Source: Diadema setosum (taxonomy: Eukaryota; Echinodermata; Echinoidea; Diadematoida; Diadematidae). Taken from it: a DNA stretch of 64,000 bases. The stretch spans positions 33,738,385 through 33,802,384 of the forward strand of contig CM067075.1 in assembly GCA_033980235.1 (NCBI GenBank), written 5' to 3'. Positions 38,701-50,700 of this stretch are shown piece by piece (position 1 is the stretch's first letter; every line of letters starts with the position of its first letter). The position numbers and the translations under genes are program-made. The notes under the pieces are model-generated. The model saw only the letters and a list, made by a program, of their open reading frames with translations. It was not told where the DNA came from and ran no database searches.

Positions 38701-41700
38701 TGACTTTAATATTTTATATTTCACAAATTAAAATGTTCAGTTACTTTAACTTTTCAATGAACATCCTCATGTCATTGATAAGTTGAAAAAAAAAATCCTG
38801 CACTGCTAAATTGTCTGTTGAAAAGCTCAAAAATTTTTATTTATTGTAAAGAAAAAATAGCAGCGCTGCATGAAAAGAGAGTTTTACCAAGATCTAGTTA
38901 TATTATGTTTTATGGAAATTAAGATAAAAAAAGATTGGATTTTGCCATAATTTCATTCCAGGAATACTCTGTACTAAGCCACCTCTGTCTACTGCACTTC
39001 AAATGGTGGTAACCAGCGCCTGTCCAGCTGGCAGTGTCGTCCCCTCTGGTAACCAGTGTCAGTTTTTCTGTGCCCAGGGTTACTACCTCCAAGGAAACAC
39101 TGCTCTCACATGTCATCATGATCGCACTTGGAGTGGGAATCTGCCATCTTGCCATTGTAAGATACTCTTTTTTGAATTTTTCCTTCTTAAATAGTGAAAA
39201 TGTTCACTGCATTTTTTTTTTTTTGGTGTTAATAGTGCTGGGTGAATTGATACTAGCCATGTTGAAGTCTTTTCAGCACAAAGGATGATACTGACACAGC
39301 ACCAATGCTAACTCGTAGAATTCATTACTTGTCTACTTTTTTTTTTACTCGTCTACTTTTGACTTTCCTCTGTGAATCTTTTTGTTAAATTCAATCTCAA
39401 GACATTTAAAAAGTAAATACTCTTTCATTTAAATTTCAGTGAAATTGAACTTAAACTTGAACACAATTTATTATGTTTGCTGATTATATAAGTGTCATTC
39501 AATGATATAAGAGCTTTACTATATATTAAAATCATGACTTGTCTTGTCATCAGGATTGCATGGACCATGTGTGCAACAGATTCATCCTATACGGCATAAA
39601 GATGCGGAATAAGAGAATTGCAATAGGTTTTTATATTTAAGTAATACCAGAAAACTTTAATTATCATCTTATGTTGTTTTTTTTTGGTCATGTTTTAATT
39701 GCATGCAGTGCAAATGAAAACACGTTAATTAGCAAATAAATTCTAACTCTAGTAACATGTGTATTATCATCGCAAGCATTATATTTCGTTCTTCAGCAAT
39801 AGCAGATGACGTATAGTACAATGCAAACACTCATGTTCCTTGTTTCTCATTTTCTTGCCAGTGATAACCTGTTCTTCTGACGACCTCCCGGCCCCCGATC
39901 ATGGAAGAAAGGTAGGCTGCTCAAACGACAGAGATGACTACGGAACATCATGCACCCTAGCCTGTGAAGACGGGTACGAACCTAAGACACCGGTATCCAA
40001 AACGTGCTCAGATGATGGTGACGGGGATGATGAAGGCATTTGGACAGGAAGCGACATTGTTTGCACAAGTGAGATTTACAATTTATGTTTAAATGAAGTG
40101 CAGCGTGTTTTCATTCTACGTATGTTCAAGTAGGGACTTTTGTTGGCAATCCCTTCTCATCAGGTCTGCAGACAATAAGGTCCCCATGAACAGCTGCAGT
40201 AGACACCCAAAGAGTTGCATTTCATTTGACAAAACATACCCGATATGAGGGAAGCGTTTAATAAATTGAATCTTCAGCTTCCTCAGAAAGGTGGCGACCT
40301 CCAACCGCTATCATCAAAGGCAGAAATGCACCTGTTGCATCGTGTTGTGAATCAATGGAAAACTGTGAGCTGTATGAATTACCATAGCAGGTTGGAGCTC
40401 TGACCATCTCTTGTACCGTAAAGGAGTTACGAGAATTTGATTTGATTTGATTTGATTTAACCATGAGAGTGTTATAGACAGTGAGAGTGGCTCGGCACTT
40501 CTTTGCAAGTGTTTAAAGTTTCTCAGTCCCGTCATATTTCGGCAAACATTTTCCTATTTTCATCGTATTTCTGCAATGTTCTAGTCGTGACGTGCCCTGC
40601 CATGACCCCTCCTACGAATGGCGCCATATCCCAGTGCTCTTTCATGGGCGTGGTCCAACCCACCACTTCACCGAGTCAAAACTACAGTGCCGTCTGCACG
40701 ATAGCGTGTAATACTGGTTTTACTCTGACAGCGGGCTCTGGGCAGAGAACGTGTCTTTCTACTGGAGCATGGGAAACCCCTCCGACAACTTGTTCAGGTA
40801 GTGTCGATCAAAGTCCATAAGTCGTTAAACACAATCTCAAAAATTCTAATGAAGATAATTCATATTGGAAATTATAAGTTTAAGATATTTTCTATAAATA
40901 ATTTATTTTTCATAAAACCGTCATCATAAGTCATGAATCTTTAATCATGATTCTTTAATAAATTAAAATCTGTCCCTGACTTGATTTTCATTACTGTTGC
41001 TCCTTGTGGGGGACAGACCAGTTCCGGGTCAGTTTTTGTGTCAAAAGGCTTAATTCTATCTACCTGTAAGATATCTAACATTGCAGATGGGATATGGAAT
41101 GTGGTAAAAAGAGAGTAATGAAATCAGGCTTGGACCATGGAGCATGTGAAGAGTTTGTTCGCAAAAACCGATAAGTCCATTTTTGAAGATTTTGAAATAC
41201 GGTCTCTGTCATAAAGTGCAGAATAATACCTTTTAAATGATACATTGGTCATTACATATAAAGGTACATTTTTGAAGTTATGGTCAAAAAACGCAAAATT
41301 TTTCTTATTATTCTCTTTATTTTTCTTGACCTTTAATCGCAATTATCTCCATTTGGCAAATATGGACTTATCGGGGTTTTTTTTTGTTTTGTTTTTTGTT
41401 TTTTTTGCGAACAAACTCTTCATGTGTATAATGAATCAAACGTTGTTCGAAGTGATTAATGCCATATTGATGATGTCATAACTGTCTTCCCATTACAACT
41501 GAACTTAAAATATGAATCATACTGTTCAACATCAGTAAAAATGGTGGAGTTAGTCTTTTTTTTTCGTTTGATCCTCCAATCAGATATCACGCCACCAGTA
41601 ATCACCTGCCCCCTTGATGTGGAGCTCATAGCGGAAGCAGGAACAACATCAGCCACTGTTCAGTGGACCAATATGACCCAACCCCAGGTACCATCAGCTG

Positions 41701-44700
41701 CCGTTTTATTCGTATATATTATACACACGCACACACGAGGACACACATACACATACACATACAATCTTCATGGATGTAATATACTTTTGGATGACATGTA
41801 AGTTATTCTGGACACCGTTTCATGAAAGTTGTCAATTTCTGAACATACCAACAATCAGTGACCACAGAGCTTCTCATCCAATCAAAACCATTTTTTTTTT
41901 CTTTTGGTACTGAAATTGTTATAGACCAATAACTTGTCAGGGCTGCCAACTTTGAAGATACACTGCTCTGATTTTCACCGACCACATTATGTATAGACAT
42001 CATGTTCATAGATGATAATGGAAATCCGTGATATGTGTGCCTTGATTTCATTTATATCTTAATTTTTTTTAACGTTCTCTGCTGTTGTGACTGTGAACGA
42101 AAAAATGTATTGAAGTGCACGATTATCTATAATGATTTATTTCGCATGCGGTGTATCAATATATTTTGAGAAATACGGCAATGATTCCAGAAATAAGTCC
42201 GTTATTCGAGCATACTGATGGTTTCTTTGCAAGCCACTGAAAGTGTAGCATGACTTCCCAGTACACCACGTATATCAGACCATTTTCACATCGTTTGTCT
42301 GCACAATTCCATATTATCTCACATGAAACAACTCTTCACATGGACTTACAAAATAATACAATATTCAACCTTTTCGATTAAAGCGTATGAACAATCACAA
42401 GGACAAAAACTTCGCCTTGGCGAAACTTGAAATCTAAAATGGTGTATACAATCCACATAACCAGGAAAAAAACATACACAGATTATTAAAACGAAAATTA
42501 TATAGAAATTGAGCGAACTGCTTTAGACGTTCCGTGGACCCTCTTTGGCAGTGATCCACTAATCTCCATTAAAAAAAAATGATTCCAGTAGATAACATAT
42601 GGTTCCTTGGAAAATGGTCTCCGTATGACAGTTATGACACAGCGCTGGTTTTTCAACTCCAAGCGGATATGCTCATCAAGGGTTATCGAAATTTCACATG
42701 ATGTTATTTGAAGCTAAACTGTCTTGTTCTACAGGCAACAGATCGAGGGACTGCCATAAGTACACATGTATTCAGCATAGACTCAGTGCAAGTGGCGGGA
42801 AATAGTCTGCCTACTTCGCTTACTGAAGGGGATCACACTCTTGTACACCGAGCAGTGGACAGTGCTGGAAACTCGGCTACGTGCTCACATAATGTGAGGG
42901 TCAGAAGTAAGTAAGATTTGCTTGAGTAGGAGACCTTCCAGTGCTGAAAGTAATTTGTTAGTCAGTTATGCAGCTGTTGAAGCTCTATTGCACCACTATA
43001 CCCATATGCCATGCTCACACCAACAGGTTCTCCCGTGGAGTTCATGTCCGTCAACACACAGCAATGGTGTTGAAAATCACGAACTTGACAAAATTTCCTG
43101 GGCAAAGGACATCTTTTTATTTTTTTTTATTTTTACAATGTCTACATTATAATGAATTTACGCAATTGTAATATGCCAAAAGATTTAATGGACTCCACTT
43201 CAACATGATAGTATGACGACTATCATATTATTCACAAGAAAGTATTTGAAGTTTCACTTGAGCACATTTCAGAGTTAACCCGTTGAGGACGGACTGATTT
43301 TGCTACAACACGCATTTCCAATAGACACCTGCCTGAGTATACCGGGACTATTCCCTGAAATGAACTTCTGCCTATACCTCTCTTTGTTACCAACCAGTCA
43401 TACGATGCCCTCCAGTCCAAATACCGGACGATGGTTCGGCCACGTTGACGGCAGGGCAGGGCAGCTGCCAAGGTGGGGTGGTGTTTGGCTCAACCTGTAC
43501 AATAGCTTGTGACTCTGGGTACCAGATGTACCCGGGAGCGGGCCCCACGTTGGAGAGAACCTGTGATTGGTCAATGGCATCTGGAGAGACAGCTGGCTTC
43601 TGGACAGAATTCAATCCAGCATGTTACCGTAAGTGTCATGTACCAGAAGTAATCTTCACCTTCCCATAAAATTAAAGATTAAGAATTAACGACATGATGA
43701 GCATTCATCTCATTGTGTTTCTCATTTTCATTTATTTTTTGAAGGGGGTTGGAAGGATAAGGATATGAGTATTGTAAAATCATTCCTAAGGGGTTTTAAC
43801 AAAGCAGCTCTGGAAGTTAAATCCAACATTAACGGGTATGAGTAAACGTTTTATCAGGAAAAACTCTTGTGTATAAAACAACATTATTCTGACAATATTA
43901 ACATGTTCAATTTCTTGTGTTTTTTATTTATGTTCCAGCTGTGAACTGTACTGTTCCTTCAGTGACCAATGGTCAATCTTCAGACTGCCCCTCTGCTACT
44001 GCCGAGTTCAGAACTTCGTGCCAGTTCTCCTGCAGTCCAGGTTACACATCACCCTCTGGGGTTGTCACTGTCGCAAGAACCTGTCAATCCGATAAGTCCT
44101 GGAGTGGAAGCGACTTTCAATGCACTGGTACGTGTCAGTGCTGCCGTGAAGTCTCACAAAGCGTTTGAATTCATACGTTCAGATTCATAGATAAGATATA
44201 CGTTGAAGCTTACACTGTTAGGATTTAAAAAATAAACCAAAGAAGAATGTAGAACCATGAGTGCATGAAAGGGATTTTGTTTTGTTTTGTTGTTGTTGTT
44301 GAGAATCACCACGAGAGCTTGAATTAAATAGATAGATTATTTCAATAAATGTTAATGTGTTGTGTTTTCTGATCAGTATATTCAAAAAGTTGATTTCTTC
44401 ACTACATTAGCACAAGATAGCCTTCTAGGAACAACATGCATTATTGGTCGTACTGTTCCATCCTGAGATTCATTTTTTTTGCTAAACAGGGCTAAACATT
44501 ACACTTATTGAACTCTCAGTGAAGAAACATTTATAATATATACATGTGACAGTGAGATTTTGAAAACTCACGACCCTGCGTCTTTCCGTTTAAGAGCTTA
44601 CAGTGCAAACAATACATTGCGTGTCACTGCAAGAGTAACGACACTTTTATATCCCACCAGAACCGAAGACATGCCCAGGCAATTTTAGCATTTCCTATGG

Positions 44701-47700
44701 CTCCGTGACGCCCCAGGAGTGCAGCGGTACTGATCCCGTTCTGTTTAATACCACCTGCTCCTTTGTCTGTGATGATGGTTTTCGGCTGGAGGGACAGGGG
44801 AACATTGTATGCAGCACCCAGGGCCAGTGGAGTTACCCGTCCGCTCCAACATGTATAGGTAATGCTCATTTAGATTGAACATTGATATGGAACTCTTACT
44901 TTAAACATGCGACTCCAACAGCTAGCCCCGATTGTTCATAACATCTAGACTTTGGCATATTGATTTTCGTTGGGTGGTAGAAGGCTTTAACAGTGCACCA
45001 CGTATTCTTTCTAGGGTATCTGTTTGGCCCTAAAAAGGGCCTACCCAAACAAATACCCTAGACATGCTAGAAAGAATACTTGGTACCACCCAACGTTCTA
45101 CCGCCAAGGAAGCCTTCAAAGATTTCAATACTGAATTTTGTCTATGTCCAGTGTTAAACCTTTGCCTCAATTGTGTATATATATTCATATTCAAAACTAT
45201 TTCATTAATCAACTTGCAGGTGATCTGCACATCATCAAGTGTCGATCAATGATCACCTTTATCACCATTTACTGATATCATTGCAAAATATTTATTTGTG
45301 CTATGTTCACTGCTATAATCAGATATCCAGCCACCGAACTTCAACTCTAGCTGCCCCTCTGAGATCAAGATCTTTGCTTCCATGGGAAGCACATCAAGTA
45401 TAGTCAACTTCCAGGATCCGATTGCAAGTGACAACTCGGGAAATGTACATGTCAGCAAGTAATTATGCTTCATTTTTTAAAGCTTTGACTTTAATGTATT
45501 TTAACGCATAGATTAAACTTGCTAGGGCAAAAGGCAAAAAACGCCCCCTCCCCCAAAATAAAGTCATTATTGGAAATAAATTCTTCACATCGAGAGTCAT
45601 TTTGAAGGTCAATATTGTGAACAAAATATTCTGATGTTTGTTCTATTCATTGTCCAATGTAACATGTGTCTCGGAAGAATGTTTGTAGATATAATAGAAC
45701 CCATAAATAACCGAAACGCCCAAAGCCGCTGGTCTTAAATTTTTAGTACCCAAGACCCCCGAAACCGCTTGTCCGGTTTTTTCTTTTTATAGTTTCATAT
45801 TGTACTATTTTTTTGTTTTCATATAGAATTTCATATACATAAGAGGTTAATGGTCAACAAAAATATGCCAGAATTACTTCTGTGAGACACCATTCTCTTG
45901 GTAAAATCTTAATAGGCTTTCAAACGAACATAACTTAAAATTGTCAAAAATAAACCTACAGTGAGCTTTTTGACATCATGTTTAATAGAAAGTTGTCGTA
46001 ACGAGAGCAACATAGCTGTACCTTCTATGGAACCATAGACCATTATTTACAGAATTTTCAGTTGCTAAAGGGTTAATGTATTTTCTTTTGGCAGTAAATA
46101 CCTTCTATTTTTCGTCATTCTAATCGAATTTGATTTCATCACCCACCCTCCTCTATCTCTCTTTCATGACATCGCTTGTAATCAACAAAGACTGAATACC
46201 CAATTTCGACCAGGAAGCTTATTTCCAGAGGGAGTAACAGTCATTGGCTACCTTGCAAATGATGCTGCTGGGATGACAACAAGATGTGATATCACCATTA
46301 CTGTACAAGGTAAGCTCATCCGTACTCTGCCGTTTAGAATAGTTGCCAGCTACTTGTCTTACATGTCATTATTTTCATGTTTAGACATGGATTAACGATA
46401 TGTGTTTTTTTGTTGTTCATGTATTCATTATTTGCCAGCTGTTTTATGAACGTTCACAATCAAAGCAGAACCCTGAAAGACAAATCATATAAAAGTCTCA
46501 TTATTTCCCTGTGTTTTTAAGGTTATCTACACATCTTCTTTTAGTCCATAGATGTCCTGCACAGCAACCTCTTCTCCATGGCTCAGTGGTCAACTGTACG
46601 GATCCTTTCTATGGCAGCAGATGTTCTTTCTCTTGCGATGAAGGCTACGATCTGATTGGACCATCTGCTGTGTCATGTGACCTGTCAAGCGATGGAAGCC
46701 CTGCATGGGAAGACGCTCCTCCAGTCTGCCAAAGTGGGCAAAGTTTACGTTCTATTGTAGCTCAGTATAAATTAGATACATACAGTTTTGATAAATTCTA
46801 ATATCATATTTACGCTTTCAGATTTCGATTAGAGCAAATTACTCTGTCAGAATACACATCTAAAACTTCAAACTTTAAACACGTTGAACAAAACACAACT
46901 GTCAATCTCCTAAAGAGCCGTAATATATATGTATATATACAGTATATATATACATATACATACAAAAATACTGACTTTACGACGCGTGGTCATAATTGTG
47001 TTGCTTTGATTTTTTTAATTGTACTACCATGCATGTATGCACGTCTGCAATGTTTAGACATGATTTTAATGTGTGACAGAGTTAATTTCTTTTTGTTTTG
47101 ATCGATTCAATTTCGTTTTTGTAAAATCATATCAGATCATCAGCTGCTGTTGTTCAGCTGTTGTGCATGAGTTCCTTGGAGAACACCTTGGATATCATTT
47201 GCCATTCGTTGTTCTCCTGAGTGAGAAAAGAAATGCTGAGAGTTGAAAACTAGGAGATGCTTTCTTCCTGCTAATCGACTGGTATCTAATGCGATGAACC
47301 CCCCCCCCCAACAAACAAACATAAAACGTGATATTTACCCTACCAAGTTATCATCATTCTCCATTCTCCCTTGCAGTCCAAACATGCCCCCCTCTCCTCC
47401 CGACATACCCTGCTACAGTGGTAGGCTGTGACCCCACGTCCCCAGTGCCGTATGGATCAGAATGCACCATGCACTGTCCCGTCGGCTTTGTTGGTGTCGG
47501 CGAGATCCTCAAGAGGTGTCTGGCCGATGGGGTCTGGTCAACGACCAACTTCACCTGTGACCGTGAGTCATTACCTGATTCTGTGAAACTGGCATATTTC
47601 TTTTCATGGTTAAGTGTGTATGGACAGTGATGAATTCGGGTATCACCACTGTACGTTTGTGTAGTTTTGTCTTAGTGCTCTGCAAGGAGCAATAGTTTAT

Positions 47701-50700
47701 CGCGCAGTTAACCGTATTATATGAATGTAATTGAATCGACGGCTGTTTTATGTTAATAATTTTAGCACTCATATATTATGTGTTTCAATGCATGCTGCTA
47801 AGCTTTCTTTGTAGACAATTAAAACTGTTTGAGTGTTTGTTGATACATGTATGTTATATTTTCAAGACCTCCAACCTCCCAGGAGAAAGGTCGAGATACA
47901 AGGCACACATTTAAATGATTGTGTGCTAAAAGAGTTTTGTTTCACGCATAGATACTTTGATGCAATGTAAACTTGCAAAAAAAAAAAGAAGACGTACGCA
48001 ACATCAGAACTTTTGACTAAGATGAAATAGTCACTTCCCACTACCTTTTGATATTATCTAAAGTAAGACATAAAAATGGAAAACAGTAGGAACGAAATAT
48101 TCATCAGGACATGCCACCATTTCCTGTGCAGGAAAAGCTTGCAGTCCATTGGTCGAAACAGATGTCATTTCCATCACACCATCCACGTGTCTGTCTGACC
48201 CACGTTACCAAGACACATGTCATTTGGAATGTCAAAGGTCAGGCTTCCAAATATTTCCATCTGAATATGTGGAAACAACATGCACTGGCGCACAAGTTTG
48301 GAGCCGTAACGTCACTGTAGCCGAATGCAAAGGTGAGTATAAGCTTGCTTTTGACCTCCAATTACTTTCACTTGGCCGTGTTTGATGAGACTTATGTATT
48401 AAGGTAGACGATGATTTTAATGAATATTGTATATAAATAATATATATACACATATATAATTGACGTTTCTGTTTTATAGTAAAGTCTTTTATTAAACGTC
48501 ACATTAAAAGCAAAGGAATTATACAGAATTATTTTGATTTCTGGTAATGCTGTCTGAATAGAGACATGTTTGGAGTATGAGATAATCATGCCTTGAAAGA
48601 GGTTTGCGTATATGTTTCGCAGTGGAGGTACGATCATACACACGCCCGATGAATGCTCGTTCGTGGGATTTGAAATTGCATTATGATCATTTACTTCTTT
48701 CATTGTAGTCATGGAAAATTTAAATTCACGATAAGTCTATAATGATAATCATTAGTTCGGTAGTTCTTCTTAATTATGAGTCTTTTGTATGTGACAACAC
48801 GTTGAGTCCTCTTTCCGAGGTTTACGTCATGTTTTTAGAAAATGTTGAGAACAGTTGTAAAGGGCGAATACATGATGATATAATAATTATCGAAGTATAC
48901 CGCTACTACAGTCATGGAAGAAATGTATGCTCTGTATGGACTTCTCCTTCAGATACTCAGCCACCGACGTTCGACCAGTGTCCGTCAGAGGTTGTGGTCT
49001 ATGCACCTCGGAGCTCGGACACAGCTCTCGTCAGCTGGAATGTCACTGCCATGGACAACAGTGATCTCGAGCCTACCTTGTCTTGTGACCTTCAACCCGG
49101 GGTCATGACCCGTGGTATATACCAAGTCAAGTGCAGTGCTAGGGATGATGCTGGTAATGAGAATGACTGCAGTTTCACTGCGGAGGTCAAAGGTAAGCAG
49201 TCATTTTGTCTGTGTATATCATCTATGGGTGGGGGGGGGGGGAAGGGGACGGCCGTTCGCCGTTCCGCAGCTTCGAAGATCTCTGCTTTCAAGGAGTTTA
49301 AACATACTCTGTACATTAGACAGCTTTTAATATGGACATCGATGTGTAGATGTACACCCGTCTTCGTGAGAAGGTCTACAATAACAACGTTGAGAACCCA
49401 ATGCAAAACTTTACGTTTTATAGACAATCCCACGCAGGACCAGGAATAAGTGATCTTCTTACATACGCAGTATTCATTCAGGATTTTGTCCAATAACGAT
49501 TTTGTGCGCGAATCCTTGGTCATTCTTTTCGTGTGTGCTTCACAAATTTAACATATAACAACGTTACTTAATCACGGTTTATCTTGCTAGACCCTCAATT
49601 AAGTCATGGTTGTGAATGGAGCCTAACTGTCAATGTGTTCAATTCCAGTTCGACGTTGCCAGTTTTTAGTCCCACCCGTTCACGGAACCATTGAAGAGGC
49701 CTGCAACAATACCTTTGGGGCAGAATGCACAGTCTCTTGTTCCGCTGGATACAAGCTTATTGGATCTAGCAGGGGGAGCTGTGAATTTAATGGCACTGAT
49801 ACCTTTTGGTACTTCGAACAGGATCCAATTTGCGAAGGTATGGACAACCTAAGAAGAAAACTGCAGCTTATAATGATGCATTAACCCTATAAAGCCCAAG
49901 GGGGGCACATTGTGCCCCCCTACCATATTTTTGTTTGCGACTCCTACACCCTTTACTCGATTTCAACCAAATTTGGTGACTTTTCCTAAAATCTTATTGC
50001 GAACATTTTGATATATAATTTAGCTATATCCGATATTGCTGGTTGCCATGGCAACCGTAAACTGACAGTTTTCTTGGCTGTAATTTGCTGAAGGACCAAA
50101 ATGTGAAGCAATTATCATTGTGAATTACCCTGAAATGGTCTTCTTATTATTTCCTTTATTTTCATATGACATAGGCATCAAACAATAGATATAATAGAAA
50201 TAATCGAAAATACAGCATTTTCCAAAGACTACCCTTCTATTTTGTGTTATCTTGACACAAGCTTTGCTTGTAATATCATTTATTTTATCATATTATCAAT
50301 CTGCAAACTCAAAATTTCAATATTTGGAAATATGAAATGTGATACCAATATAATGTACCCATTCCAAGCAATACGTCATAGGTTTCATATATTTCTTTAT
50401 GTTGTAATGAGTAGCGCCCCCACGTGTTGACCTTGAGAAATTTCAACTATAACAAATAGTGAAGGTTGACTTGCTTTTCCTATGTGGTAAATATGAAAAT
50501 GATTGATATAAAATAAAAACATATATACTGGGGATAAAGAAATAAAAAGAAAAAACATGATTTTAGCATATTTCCTATGTATTTCTGTATATTCTGGTAA
50601 AAAGCGCCCTCAGTGGATGACCTTGAGAAATTTCAAATGTTGGGTCATGTAGAGTATGAGTTGCTCTACCCATGTGCCAAATATGACGGTCATACATCAT

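Noticed and set aside
42903..42914. Second GT donor after exon 14 (gtaag at 42911)
   Set aside because: Using it would break the phase with exon 15.
48742..48952. Upstream extension of the HYR5 exon from an open frame of 235 codons
   Set aside because: A good acceptor (cttctccttcag) at 48941-48952 gives the correct phase and HYR start; upstream residues have no domain signal.
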